Positions 1 to 6,686 of a stretch of DNA of 17,128 nucleotides are shown here, one piece after another; the stretch's first letter is position 1, and every line of letters begins with the position of its first letter. The position numbers and the translations under genes were made by a program. Where the stretch lies: the NCBI GenBank assembly GCA_013152845.1, contig JAADFM010000043.1:1-17128 (forward strand), read 5' to 3'. The DNA is from Methanobacteriota archaeon. GTDB taxonomy: Archaea; Hydrothermarchaeota; Hydrothermarchaeia; Hydrothermarchaeales; JAADFM01. A model generated the notes under the pieces. It saw only the letters and a program-made list of their open reading frames with translations, searched no databases and was not told the origin of the DNA.

Positions 1-5
1 CCAAA

Positions 6-93
6 CGCCGGGGATGGGATTTGAACCCATGCAGAGCGGAAGCTCTACCGGCTCTCAAGGCCGGCGCCGTGGTCCGGGCTTGGCTACCCCGGC
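6..93 (-). tRNA. tRNA-Ser (anticodon UGA)
   Basis: An 88-nt tRNA on the minus strand. Acceptor arms GCCGGGG (87-93) and CCCCGGC (7-13) pair perfectly, with discriminator G at 6 as required for serine. The anticodon stem CCGGC/GCCGG holds the loop CTTGAGA, giving anticodon TGA (reads UCA and probably other UCN codons). A long variable arm (AGAGC-TTCC-GCTCT) marks it as class II. The T arm is ATGGG-TTCAAAT-CCCAT. No intron is seen, and the CCA end is not encoded (TTTGG follows). It lies 7 nt after the methyltransferase gene. Confidence 0.96.
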
Positions 94-100
94 ATGGTAC

Positions 101-718
101 TCAGCTTTTACCCTGCCCGTTAAAATCCTTTTCGGACGCCAGCACCCGGTACCCGGCCTTCCTCGCCAGGGTTCGGCAGTTCCCGAAGACCTCCTCCATC
201 TCGCCCCCCACCCTCTTGTGGCCCTTCCTCACCACCACCTGGAGGGTACCGCCTGGTTCCATATGCCCCCGCGCCTGCCTGATTATCCTGAAGACCGTCT
301 CGAGGCCGGCGCTCATGGGCAGATTGCAGAGGATGACGTCGAAGACCTCGCCCTCGACCGGGGCGTAGAGGTCCCCCTGCCTGACCTCGGCGTTTTTTAT
401 CCCGTTCTCCCTGAGGTTCCTCCTGGCGAGCTTCACCGCCCGCCGGTTCACGTCGGTCAGCACCACCTCTCCCTCAGGGGCAAGGGCGGCCGCGACAATC
501 CCCAGAACTCCGTAGCCGCACCCCAGGTCCAGGACCCTCGCATCCGGGCCTATCACCATGTTATCGATCAAAAGCCGGGTGCCCCTGTCAATCCCCTTCC
601 TCGAGAAGACCCCCGAAGAGGTGTGGAAGACGAAGTTGCGCCCCCGCAGGAAGGCCTTTATCACCCCGGGCCTCGGGGCGGAGGCGGGCCTCTCGGTGAA
701 ATAGTGGTCATCCCCCAT
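101..718 (-). CDS. MJ0882-like class I SAM-dependent methyltransferase
   Basis: 205 residues. It resembles Methanocaldococcus MJ0882 and the RsmC-type catalytic (MTS) domain. Seen: the N-terminal HYFTERPASAP, FVFHTSSGVFSRKGIDRGTR (about 28-47), the SAM-binding DLGCGYGVLG (64-73), the acidic end of strand 2 (VLTDVNRRAV), and NLPMSAG at 132-138, which takes the place of the N-P-P-[FYW] motif of N-methyltransferases. The changed motif (Leu for the first Pro) does occur as I/L variants, so activity is plausible. The substrate is probably rRNA or tRNA but is not established. The stop is 7 nt before a tRNA gene. Confidence 0.9.
   Translation of the reverse strand: MGDDHYFTERPASAPRPGVIKAFLRGRNFVFHTSSGVFSRKGIDRGTRLLIDNMVIGPDARVLDLGCGYGVLGIVAAALAPEGEVVLTDVNRRAVKLARRNLRENGIKNAEVRQGDLYAPVEGEVFDVILCNLPMSAGLETVFRIIRQARGHMEPGGTLQVVVRKGHKRVGGEMEEVFGNCRTLARKAGYRVLASEKDFNGQGKS
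117..125 (-). promoter_or_regulatory. weak TATA-like element for the tRNA gene
   Basis: GATTTTAAC on the minus strand, centred about 28 nt upstream of the tRNA 5' end and inside the 3' end of the methyltransferase gene. Archaeal tRNA genes usually carry a TATA box at this distance. The match is weak, and co-transcription with the methyltransferase is an equally good explanation. Confidence 0.3.
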
Positions 719-1703
719 CTTTCGACCACATCTTGGGGTAGGTCCCCGGCTTCATCAGCACCCGGTCGGTCTTGACCGCAATCCCGCTCTCCTCTGTCAG
801 CATGGCGGTGGTATCCATCCTGGCCCTGCCCAGGCCGATGAGCTCCCCCTTCAGGGTGAACATCGCCACCAGGTCCCCGGACTTGATTTCGGCATCTATC
901 TGGCTCAACCCCGGCACCGCTAGGGCTGCCCCGTGGCAGACGGAATCCACCGCGCTGTCCCTCAGGACCACCCTGGGCAGGAACCCCACCGCCTCCTCCA
1001 CCGGTGTGATGACCCTCCTCATCTGCTCCTCCTCCCCGTTCTCCTTCCAGAAGACGTAGGCATCTTTTAGGTCATGGAGGCTCACGATATCCTCCTCGGT
1101 AAAAGGGCCGCTCTTGGTCCGGCGCAGCTCGCCCATGTGGGCCCCCACCCTCAGGACCTCCCCCAGGTCGTGGCAGAGCTTGCGGATATAGGTCCCGGCC
1201 TCGCACCCCACCTTGAAGAGGATGTCCCTGCCCTCTATCTCCAGGATGTCCATGTAGTAGATGCGCCGGGAGCGGAGGACCCGCTTGACCTTGGACTTCA
1301 CCGGGGGCCTCTGGTATATCTCGGTTGTGAACTCCCGGAAGACCTCCCGGACCGCCCTCTCCTTCACATCGGCGTGGAGGCGCATCACACAGACGTACTC
1401 CTTGCCGGCCGGCAGGAGGGCCTGCACCACCTTGACCCCCTCGTTCAGCGCCACCGGCAGGACCCCCGTCACTCCCGGGTCCAGTGTCCCGCCGTGGCCC
1501 GCCTTTTTCACCTCCAGGATGTCCTTCACCCAGGAGACCACCTCGTGGGAGGTGGGGCCTGCGGGCTTGTCGAGATTGACGAACCCGTACTCGAGGAGTT
1601 CCTCCACCGTCCTCTCCCCGGGCGGCTTCCCGTAGGCAGGGTCGGTTGTGGACTTCCTGATGGCGATTATCTTGCGCCCCTTCTCCGAAGGCAGGGTTCC
1701 CAT
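708..1703 (-). CDS. truB: Cbf5/TruB-type pseudouridine synthase (box H/ACA)
   Basis: 331 residues. This is the catalytic subunit of archaeal H/ACA sRNPs (with Nop10, Gar1, L7Ae), and it can also modify tRNA U55. The TruB catalytic motif HGGTLDPGVTGVLPVAL is intact, with the nucleophile Asp at residue 75. Other family blocks are GFVNLDKPAGPTSHEVVSWV, QRPPVKSKVKRVLRSRRIYY and the CEAGTYIRKLCHDLG segment. The C-terminal PUA domain spans about 240-325 (DSVCHGAALAVPG, SGDLVAMFTLKGELIGLGRA). It starts at ATG 1703, 16 nt after eL14. Its stop overlaps the methyltransferase start by 11 nt, suggesting coupling of two RNA-modifying enzymes. Confidence 0.96.
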   Translation of the reverse strand: MGTLPSEKGRKIIAIRKSTTDPAYGKPPGERTVEELLEYGFVNLDKPAGPTSHEVVSWVKDILEVKKAGHGGTLDPGVTGVLPVALNEGVKVVQALLPAGKEYVCVMRLHADVKERAVREVFREFTTEIYQRPPVKSKVKRVLRSRRIYYMDILEIEGRDILFKVGCEAGTYIRKLCHDLGEVLRVGAHMGELRRTKSGPFTEEDIVSLHDLKDAYVFWKENGEEEQMRRVITPVEEAVGFLPRVVLRDSAVDSVCHGAALAVPGLSQIDAEIKSGDLVAMFTLKGELIGLGRARMDTTAMLTEESGIAVKTDRVLMKPGTYPKMWSKDGG

Positions 1704-1719
1704 CTTGGCCCTTTCCCCT

Positions 1720-1950
1720 TCAGGAAGCCTCCCCCAACTTCTCCAGGGCCTTCTTGACCTCCTCTCCTTTGGCGCCTTCCTTTATCTCAACGCTCCTGCC
1801 AGTGGGCGAGAGGTGGCGGAGGTTGCACCTGCGCCTCTTGACCCCGGGGCCGTCGATGATGACAAAGTTCTTGTCCAGCTTCTCGACTACAACGCACTCC
1901 CGTCCCCGTTCCCTTCCCATGAGTTTCGTGCAGACAGTTCCTATCTCCAT
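1720..1950 (-). CDS. rpl14e: large-subunit ribosomal protein eL14 (L14e)
   Basis: 76 residues from ATG 1950 (MEIGTVCTKLMGRERGRECV). A GTG at 1959 would add three residues, but the perfect SD GAGGTGA lies 5 nt before ATG 1950 and includes that GTG. eL14 is an SH3-like 50S protein found in archaea and eukaryotes and lost in some euryarchaeal groups. Family features: GTVCTKLMGRERGRECVVVE, LDKNFVIIDGPGVKRRRCNL and RHLSPT. The position between cmk and Cbf5 is standard. A gene for eL34, which often precedes cmk, is not present in this window. Confidence 0.93.
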   Translation of the reverse strand: MEIGTVCTKLMGRERGRECVVVEKLDKNFVIIDGPGVKRRRCNLRHLSPTGRSVEIKEGAKGEEVKKALEKLGEAS

Positions 1951-1955
1951 GGGCC

Positions 1956-2480
1956 TCACCTCAACTTAGAGGATTTAATCATAAGCTCCATGAGATTGAT
2001 AATACTTTCGGCATCCCAGTGCTCGGTGTTCATCACCACGTCGTAGGCCGAGAGGTCCCAGGGGTCTATGCCGTATATCTCCCTGTAGCGCCTCCTCTCC
2101 GAGGCCTCCCTCTCCCGGGTCTGGGCCGTGGCGGTCTCCACGTCCTGGCCCTCCCTCTCCGCCACCCGGGCGGCCCGCACCTCCAGGGGGGCGGTGAGCC
2201 ATACCTTCAGGTCGGCGTCCACGAAGTGGGCCGACAGGCGCCCTTCCACGATGCAGTCGCCCTGGGCGGCCAGGGCCTTCTGCCGCTCGTCTATCTCCCT
2301 GTCCACCTCCTCATTGCCCTCGGCGTATCTTGAGAACTCTGCCAGGCTCATGCCCCTCTCCCTTGCCATCTCGCGGAATATCTCGCCCGCATAGATGTGC
2401 CTCAAGCCCAGGCGGGCGGCAAGCTCCCCTGCCACCGTAGTCGTGCCGCTTCCGATGGGTCCTCCTATGGTTATTATCAT
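1956..2480 (-). CDS. cmk: cytidylate kinase, archaeal type
   Basis: 174 residues from ATG 2480. The open frame extends about 59 codons upstream, but that part only shadows the DUF106 gene. The enzyme phosphorylates CMP/dCMP with ATP. The P-loop is GGPIGSGTTT (6-15), the archaeal Cmk variant in which GTTT replaces the usual GKST. Then come LGLRHIYAGEIFREMARERG, DREIDERQKALA, VEGRLSAH and the lid region REREASERRRYREIYGIDPW with DLSAYDVVMNTE. It sits 2 nt after the DUF106 gene and 5 nt before the chosen eL14 start. Cmk here is the common euryarchaeal arrangement (DUF106-cmk-eL14-Cbf5). Confidence 0.96.
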   Translation of the reverse strand: MIITIGGPIGSGTTTVAGELAARLGLRHIYAGEIFREMARERGMSLAEFSRYAEGNEEVDREIDERQKALAAQGDCIVEGRLSAHFVDADLKVWLTAPLEVRAARVAEREGQDVETATAQTREREASERRRYREIYGIDPWDLSAYDVVMNTEHWDAESIINLMELMIKSSKLR

Positions 2481-2482
2481 GG

Positions 2483-3004
2483 TCACATGTTTATGTTCAT
2501 CAGCTTCTTGGTCAGGGTGGAAAGGGCAAAGGAGCACATGATGTACCACCCCAGCCAGTTCAGGGTATTGCCGAACTTGGGCAGGGAAAAGGGCAGCATG
2601 ACCAGGTACCCCTGTGCCGCAATATAGGACTGGAGGAAATCGTAGTTCCTCAGCCACCCCAGGATGACGACGATGGGCAGGAAGGTGTACATCATGGGCT
2701 TGAAGGACTTGGTCATCATGGTGCTCTGCTTTTCCATCATCTGCTTCTGGAGCTCGTTGAATCTCTTCATATCCCCCTTCTTCTGGGCCTCCTTCATCCT
2801 CTTCTGATAGCCGGCCAGTTCCTCCTTGAGCCTCTTCATCTCCTTCTGGTCAATGACCCTGGAGGTGACTACGTTTATCAGGGTCGAAAGGAGCAGCGCC
2901 ATGACGAAGACCCCGAACATGGCGTTGAACTGGTCGTTCCCTGTCAGGTGGAAGAATACCCCGAACACGGGGTCCAGGGGCTGGTAGATGGTGCTCTGTA
3001 CCAC
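2483..3004 (-). CDS. DUF106/EMC3-TMCO1 family membrane protein (YidC/Oxa1-like insertase)
   Basis: 173 residues. The family belongs to the Oxa1 superfamily and includes eukaryotic EMC3 and TMCO1; the archaeal members (Ylp1) are thought to insert membrane proteins. Seen here: an N-terminal hydrophobic segment near residues 28-48 (FGVFVMALLLSTLINVVTS), a charged coiled coil (about 51-92) with the family motif QKEMKRLKEELAGYQKRMKE, then hydrophobic segments near 101-118 and 146-165. The start is GTG 3004; no ATG start is available that keeps the first membrane segment. Its location after secY and adk is typical in Euryarchaeota and fits co-supply of the export machinery. cmk follows 2 nt after the stop. 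Confidence 0.9.
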   Translation of the reverse strand: MVQSTIYQPLDPVFGVFFHLTGNDQFNAMFGVFVMALLLSTLINVVTSRVIDQKEMKRLKEELAGYQKRMKEAQKKGDMKRFNELQKQMMEKQSTMMTKSFKPMMYTFLPIVVILGWLRNYDFLQSYIAAQGYLVMLPFSLPKFGNTLNWLGWYIMCSFALSTLTKKLMNINM

Positions 3005-3027
3005 GTCTAAATTACGGCCTCCTTTGG

Positions 3028-3036
3028 TATATTAAA
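3028..3036 (-). promoter_or_regulatory. possible TATA box before the DUF106 gene
   Basis: TTTAATATA on the minus strand within the 49-nt gap between adk and the DUF106 gene. The predicted transcription start (about 25 nt downstream) falls near 3007, almost at the GTG start at 3004. A GGAGG lies at 3018-3022, 13 nt from that GTG, which is too far for a normal SD. A leaderless or near-leaderless transcript is one reading. Confidence is moderate because this is a short AT match in GC-rich DNA. Confidence 0.45.
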
Positions 3037-3053
3037 GGATAGGGTGGAAGGCC

Positions 3054-3680
3054 CTACTCCAGGACCTTCAGGATGTTCTGGAATATCTCGTCGATGGCGC
3101 CCTGGCCGTCCACCTCCTTGAGCTTGCCCTTCTTCCTGTAGAAGTCCACCAGGGGTGCGGTGCTCTCGTTGTAGGTCTCTATCCTGCTCTTTACCGTCTC
3201 CTCGTTGTCGTCGGCCCTCTGGTAGAGCTCGCCGCCGCAGGCGTCGCACTTGCCCTCCTCCTTGGGGGGGTTGAAAATCAGGTGGTACATGGCGTTGCAC
3301 TCCTTGCAGGTGCGCCTGCCGGTGAGGCGGTCCAGGAGGATGGAGGTATCCACCGCGATGTTCACCACCGCATCGATATCGGTTATCTCCTCCAGCTTCT
3401 CTGCCTGGGCCACGGTCCTCGGGAAGCCGTCCAGGATGAAGCCGTCCTTGCAGTCATCCTCCTTGAGCCTCTCCTCGATGAGACCGATGACCACCTCGTC
3501 CGGGACCAGCTTGCCGGCGGTCATGTACTCGTTGGCCTGTTTGCCCAGCTCGGTGCCGGCCTTGACCGCGGCCCGGAGGAGGTCCCCGGTGGAAATCTGG
3601 GGTATCTTGTAGTGCTCGACCAGTTTCTGGGCCTGGGTGCCCTTTCCTGCGCCAGGTGCGCCTAGGAGAATCAGTTTCAT
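3054..3680 (-). CDS. adk: adenylate kinase, bacterial type with zinc-binding lid
   Basis: 208 residues. It catalyses ATP + AMP = 2 ADP in the cytosol. The P-loop GAPGAGKGT lies at residues 7-15, QISTGDLLR at 28-36 binds AMP, and DGFPRT at 84-89 is the conserved AMP-site loop. The lid has four cysteines, C125/C128 and C145/C148, forming a structural zinc site. This is the bacterial-type enzyme, not the archaeal AdkA family; it is a known companion of secY in bacteria and several euryarchaea. ATG 3680 is preceded by an ideal GGAGGTGA, and a TATA box lies in the 83-nt gap from secY. Confidence 0.96.
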   Translation of the reverse strand: MKLILLGAPGAGKGTQAQKLVEHYKIPQISTGDLLRAAVKAGTELGKQANEYMTAGKLVPDEVVIGLIEERLKEDDCKDGFILDGFPRTVAQAEKLEEITDIDAVVNIAVDTSILLDRLTGRRTCKECNAMYHLIFNPPKEEGKCDACGGELYQRADDNEETVKSRIETYNESTAPLVDFYRKKGKLKEVDGQGAIDEIFQNILKVLE

Positions 3681-3683
3681 TTC

Positions 3684-3691
3684 TTCACCTC
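3684..3691 (-). promoter_or_regulatory. adk: strong Shine-Dalgarno of adk
   Basis: GGAGGTGA, the full complement of the archaeal 16S rRNA tail, 4 base pairs before the adk ATG at 3680 (minus strand). It is the most complete SD in the window and fits a gene that starts its own transcript rather than relying on coupling to an upstream gene. Confidence 0.65.
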
Positions 3692-3745
3692 CAAATTTGC
3701 CTCTCTACAACTAACGCTGATTTTTTTACTGGATTGAGTGGAGAT

Positions 3746-3755
3746 AATATAAAAA
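3746..3755 (-). promoter_or_regulatory. TATA box for adk
   Basis: TTTTTATATT on the minus strand, starting 8 nt after the secY stop. It falls in the longest internal gap of the cluster (83 nt). Transcription would begin near 3725, giving a leader of about 45 nt ending in a perfect GGAGGTGA SD. The T-run beside it could also help terminate transcripts from secY. Both roles are inferred from pattern and position. Confidence 0.6.
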
Positions 3756-3763
3756 CGTTTTCT

Positions 3764-5125
3764 TCAAATCCCGCCGCCCATGATCTTTCTGAGCATGGGG
3801 TGGACCTCGAAGAGCTGCTCCTGGGCCATCTGCTCATAGAGGCGGTAGAGGATGCCCACCGTCAGCAGGACGCCGGTGCCCCCGCCCAGGCATCCAGTGA
3901 GGTCGCCGAATGCCGCCAAAAGCCCCACGGCAGCGCCACCCAGAAGGGTCACCGCAGGGATGTACCTGTCCAGGACCTTCTCGATGATGCGGATATCCCC
4001 CCTGAATCCCGGTATCTGCATGCCCCCGGACTGGAGCTGGCGGGCCACGGTTTTGGTATCCATGCCGGCGGTCTCCACCCAGAACTTGGAGAAGAGCATG
4101 GCCAGGAGCACCAGGAGAACCGAGTATATCACGGCCACGGTTATATCGAAATCCGGGCTGCCCAGGGGCCGGGGGCGCTGGGCGAAATAGGCTATACCGC
4201 TTACCGGATTGTTGCCTGCGAAGTGCCCGAGTATCGGGAAACCCGCATTCTCCAGCATCCGCGCCCACAGCTGGACGTTGGCCAGGAAGATGGAGGCGAA
4301 GATGACCGGGATATTGGAGGCATAGATGAACCGGATGGGGTACCTGCCCCTGGCCCCCCGGAACCTGCCGTAGGTCAGGGGTATCTCCACCCTCATGCTC
4401 TCTGCATAGACCACGGCCGCAAAGACCGCTATGGTCCCGAGGATTGGTATCCACAGGTCGAAGCGGGTCTGGCCGTTCATTATCATGTAGATGAAGGCAG
4501 GTATCCTCCCTGCCGGGACCACCTCACCGGCAGTGGCCGGAAGCGGGTTGAAGGACCCGATGACAATCTTTGAGCAGACGTTGGCAGCGATGAACAGGCC
4601 TATCCCTGAGCCGAACCCCCACTTGGAGACCACCTCGTCCATGTAGATGACCATGATGCCGCCCAGGGTCAGCTGGGCGATGAGGAACATCTGGAGGGTG
4701 GGGTCGTTCCCGACGGCAGGCAGGGCGCCCATCAGGACCATGACGGCACCCTCGAAGACCGTAAAGGCTATGGACAGGAGCTTCTGGGTGCCCTGGTAGA
4801 TGGCCTTGTCCCTCGGACTGCTGAGGTCCAGGTCCACGAGCTTCCCGCCCACCAGTATCTGGAGGATAATCGAGGCCGTGACGATCGGCCCGATACCCAG
4901 GGTCATGATGGAGCCGAAACTGCCCGCGATGACGGCCCTCATGTTCTCGAAGATGTCCACGGCCTTGGGGTCCAGACCCAGGAGTGGCACCTCCTGGAGG
5001 ACAAAGAAGGTGACCAGGATGATGCCGGTCCACTTAATGCGGTCGTTGAAGGGCAGGGCGTACTTGGGCTTCTCCACCTCGGGCAGGCTTGTCAGGATGT
5101 CCTCGTATTTGTGGAGAAGTCCCAT
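3764..5125 (-). CDS. secY: preprotein translocase subunit SecY (Sec61 alpha)
   Basis: 453 residues from ATG 5125, the archaeal opening MGLLHKYEDILTSLPEVEKP, with GGTGAT 8 nt upstream. A GTG two codons earlier (5131) is less likely. SecY forms the protein-conducting channel with SecE and SecG/Sec61 beta. About ten hydrophobic segments alternate with polar loops, the first near residues 32-50 (WTGIILVTFFVLQEVPLL). Conserved elements are GFGSGIGLFIAANV (170-183), the basic cytosolic loop RFRGARGRYPIRFIYASNIP (254-273, ribosome contact) and GTGVLLTVGILYRLYEQM near the C terminus. It is the last gene of the main r-protein block; 83 nt with a promoter follow. Confidence 0.97.
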   Translation of the reverse strand: MGLLHKYEDILTSLPEVEKPKYALPFNDRIKWTGIILVTFFVLQEVPLLGLDPKAVDIFENMRAVIAGSFGSIMTLGIGPIVTASIILQILVGGKLVDLDLSSPRDKAIYQGTQKLLSIAFTVFEGAVMVLMGALPAVGNDPTLQMFLIAQLTLGGIMVIYMDEVVSKWGFGSGIGLFIAANVCSKIVIGSFNPLPATAGEVVPAGRIPAFIYMIMNGQTRFDLWIPILGTIAVFAAVVYAESMRVEIPLTYGRFRGARGRYPIRFIYASNIPVIFASIFLANVQLWARMLENAGFPILGHFAGNNPVSGIAYFAQRPRPLGSPDFDITVAVIYSVLLVLLAMLFSKFWVETAGMDTKTVARQLQSGGMQIPGFRGDIRIIEKVLDRYIPAVTLLGGAAVGLLAAFGDLTGCLGGGTGVLLTVGILYRLYEQMAQEQLFEVHPMLRKIMGGGI

Positions 5126-5134
5126 CTTCACCCA

Positions 5135-5545
5135 TCACCCGGAGACCACGGCCTTCCCCCCCTGCTCCTCCAGTTTGCGCTGGGCGGACTCTGAAAAATA
5201 CCTGGCGGTTACAACCATCTTCCTTGTGACCCTGCCCCTCCCAAGTACCTTGTCAAAGCCCAGCTTCGCCGCATCGATTTCGATACCCTCCCTGCCCTCC
5301 CTGGCGAGTTTCCTCTCCACGAGGGTCCCGGCCATCTGGTCCAGGTCGCCGACGTTGACGGACCGGTAGGTGTTCTTCACCGCCCGGGGCACGTCGAAAC
5401 CCCTCCTCCCGAAGTGCTGGGGGTCGTATTTTATGACCCAGGTCCACTTGCTCTTGTGGGTGCCGGCCATGCCCTTGCCCCCCCGGCTGCCCGCACCCCG
5501 GCTCTTCTTGTGGGAGCCGCCGCCGCAGGTCCTTGTGCCCCGCAT
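5135..5545 (-). CDS. rpl15: large-subunit ribosomal protein uL15 (L15), 5' end probably frame-broken
   Basis: The readable frame from ATG 5545 gives 136 residues, opening MRGTRTCGGGSHKKSRGAGS as in archaeal L15, with KWTWVIKYDPQHFGRRGFDV and a C-terminal KMVVTARYFSESAQRKLEEQ. L15 is a late 50S assembly protein. However, archaeal L15 normally has several basic residues before RGTRT, and a better start exists at ATG 5570 with GGTGA 6 nt upstream. From there the frame reads MAQKNRK, then leaves the L15 frame. Deleting one G of the pair at 5549-5550 would give MAQKNRKKMRGTRTCGGG, 144 residues. I infer the true gene is 5135-5570 with a one-base insertion. Confidence 0.92.
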   Translation of the reverse strand: MRGTRTCGGGSHKKSRGAGSRGGKGMAGTHKSKWTWVIKYDPQHFGRRGFDVPRAVKNTYRSVNVGDLDQMAGTLVERKLAREGREGIEIDAAKLGFDKVLGRGRVTRKMVVTARYFSESAQRKLEEQGGKAVVSG

Positions 5546-5576
5546 CTTCCTTCCGGTTCTTCTGTGCCATGCCGCT

Positions 5577-5581
5577 TCACC
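5577..5581 (-). promoter_or_regulatory. rpl15: Shine-Dalgarno site pointing to the upstream uL15 start
   Basis: GGTGA on the minus strand, overlapping the uL30 TAG and 6 nt before ATG 5570. It matches the SD elements used elsewhere in the cluster. ATG 5545, which opens the intact uL15 frame, has only GGAAGG close by. The site therefore argues that translation of uL15 begins at 5570. Confidence 0.6.
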
Positions 5582-6039
5582 TACCGCATCCTCATCAGGA
5601 GTTCCTTCATGGAATCCCTCTCGCCCAGGGCACCGCCGGCCCTGAAGCTCTTCTTGACGCCGCCGTGGCCCTTCCTGGGGGGATGGAGCCTGAAGACCGG
5701 CTTGAGGCCGGGGATGTCATCCAGCTCGGCCTTGAAGTCCACGAAGGCCTTGGCAAAATCCCCTATACCCTTGAACTTTGAATTCTTCTTGACGTACTCG
5801 TCGGTGAGGCGCTCCCCGCCCCGCAGCTCGCCCCTGTTCCTCAGGAGGGCCTCAGATGCCCCCAGCTCACCCCAGGTGACAAAGCTCTGGACCTTCCTCA
5901 GCATTCCCATGTAGGTCGGCCTGTCGTCCACGATGACGCAGTGGTTGACCCGGCCCAGCCTCAGCATCCTCATGGTATCCTCGGACTCCCGGTTCACCCC
6001 TGCGGGACCCCGAATCCTGACGACCGCTATCCGCTTCAT
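5581..6039 (-). CDS. rpl30: large-subunit ribosomal protein uL30 (L30, archaeal long form)
   Basis: 152 residues, the archaeal/eukaryotic L7-type long form (bacterial L30 is about 60). The start is KRIAVVRIRGPAGVNRESED, then MLRLGRVNHCVIVDDRPTYM and MLRKVQSFVTWGELGASEAL. The C-terminal block FRLHPPRKGHGGVKKSFRAG is characteristic. ATG 6039 overlaps the uS5 stop by 4 nt. Its TAG is fused to the SD of the next gene (TAGGTGA). Confidence 0.97.
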   Translation of the reverse strand: MKRIAVVRIRGPAGVNRESEDTMRMLRLGRVNHCVIVDDRPTYMGMLRKVQSFVTWGELGASEALLRNRGELRGGERLTDEYVKKNSKFKGIGDFAKAFVDFKAELDDIPGLKPVFRLHPPRKGHGGVKKSFRAGGALGERDSMKELLMRMR

Positions 6040-6686
6040 TCCACCTTACCTCTGGCCAGGCTTATGGCCTCTGCCTGTTTCGGGTTTATCTTCATCTTTG
6101 TGGTCTGTTTCAGGGCATTGAAGGAGGCCATGGCGTTGTTGATGGTGGACTGTGTCTGCCCCTGGGAGCGGGACCATACGTCGGTAATCCCGGCGAGCCT
6201 GAGGATGGTCTTGGAGACGTCCCCCGCCGCCAGGCCTATGCCCCTTGGGGCCGGCATGAAGGTGACCCTCACACTGCCGGTGCGCCCGGTGACCTTGAAT
6301 GGCACCGTATGGGGGGTACCGCAACCGCACTCCCAGCTGCCGCAGCCCCGGTTGACCTCGATGAGATTGAGCTTTGCGTTCCTGATGGCCTTCCTTATGG
6401 CCGGACCCACCTCCTTGGCGATGGCCTTGCCCACGCCGATGTACCCGTTGCCGTTGCCGATGGCCACGGTGGCCCTGAACCTCACCCGCCTGCCCGAGCG
6501 GTGCATCTTCTGCACGAGGTTTATGTCTATGACCTCCTCGGTGAGCTCCGGCAGGAGTATATCCACAATCTCGGGCTCCATCAGTGGCAGACCCACAGTA
6601 AATATCTGGGATATGTCCGTTATCTCGCCGTCCTTTACCATCCGGCCGAGCCTGGTCTTTGGTTCCCAATCTTCCATCACAATCAT
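6036..6686 (-). CDS. rps5: small-subunit ribosomal protein uS5 (S5)
   Basis: 216 residues, archaeal S5. It lines the mRNA entry tunnel and supports decoding accuracy. The N-terminal dsRBD-like S5 domain is visible as VRFRATVAIGNGNGYIGVGK with EVGPAIRKAIRNAKLNLIEV. The C-terminal domain contains VRVTFMPAPRGIGLAAGDVS and LRLAGITDVWSRSQGQTQST. The ATG at 6686 overlaps the uL18 stop; a second ATG three codons later (6677) is also possible because no clear SD separates them. The stop overlaps uL30 (ATGA). Confidence 0.97.
   Translation of the reverse strand: MIVMEDWEPKTRLGRMVKDGEITDISQIFTVGLPLMEPEIVDILLPELTEEVIDINLVQKMHRSGRRVRFRATVAIGNGNGYIGVGKAIAKEVGPAIRKAIRNAKLNLIEVNRGCGSWECGCGTPHTVPFKVTGRTGSVRVTFMPAPRGIGLAAGDVSKTILRLAGITDVWSRSQGQTQSTINNAMASFNALKQTTKMKINPKQAEAISLARGKVE

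Noticed and set aside
1956..2657. Longer cytidylate kinase starting at 2657
   Set aside because: The extra N-terminal residues are an out-of-frame shadow of the DUF106 gene; the canonical Cmk N terminus (MIITIGGPIGSG) starts at 2480.
3714..3764. Rho-independent-like terminator after secY
   Set aside because: There is a T-run just after the stop, but no stable GC-rich stem precedes it. The same bases serve better as the adk TATA box.
3656..4573. Plus-strand open frame of about 305 codons opposite secY
   Set aside because: It is an antisense shadow produced by GC-rich codon bias; its translation shows no recognisable domain and SecY on the other strand is unmistakable.
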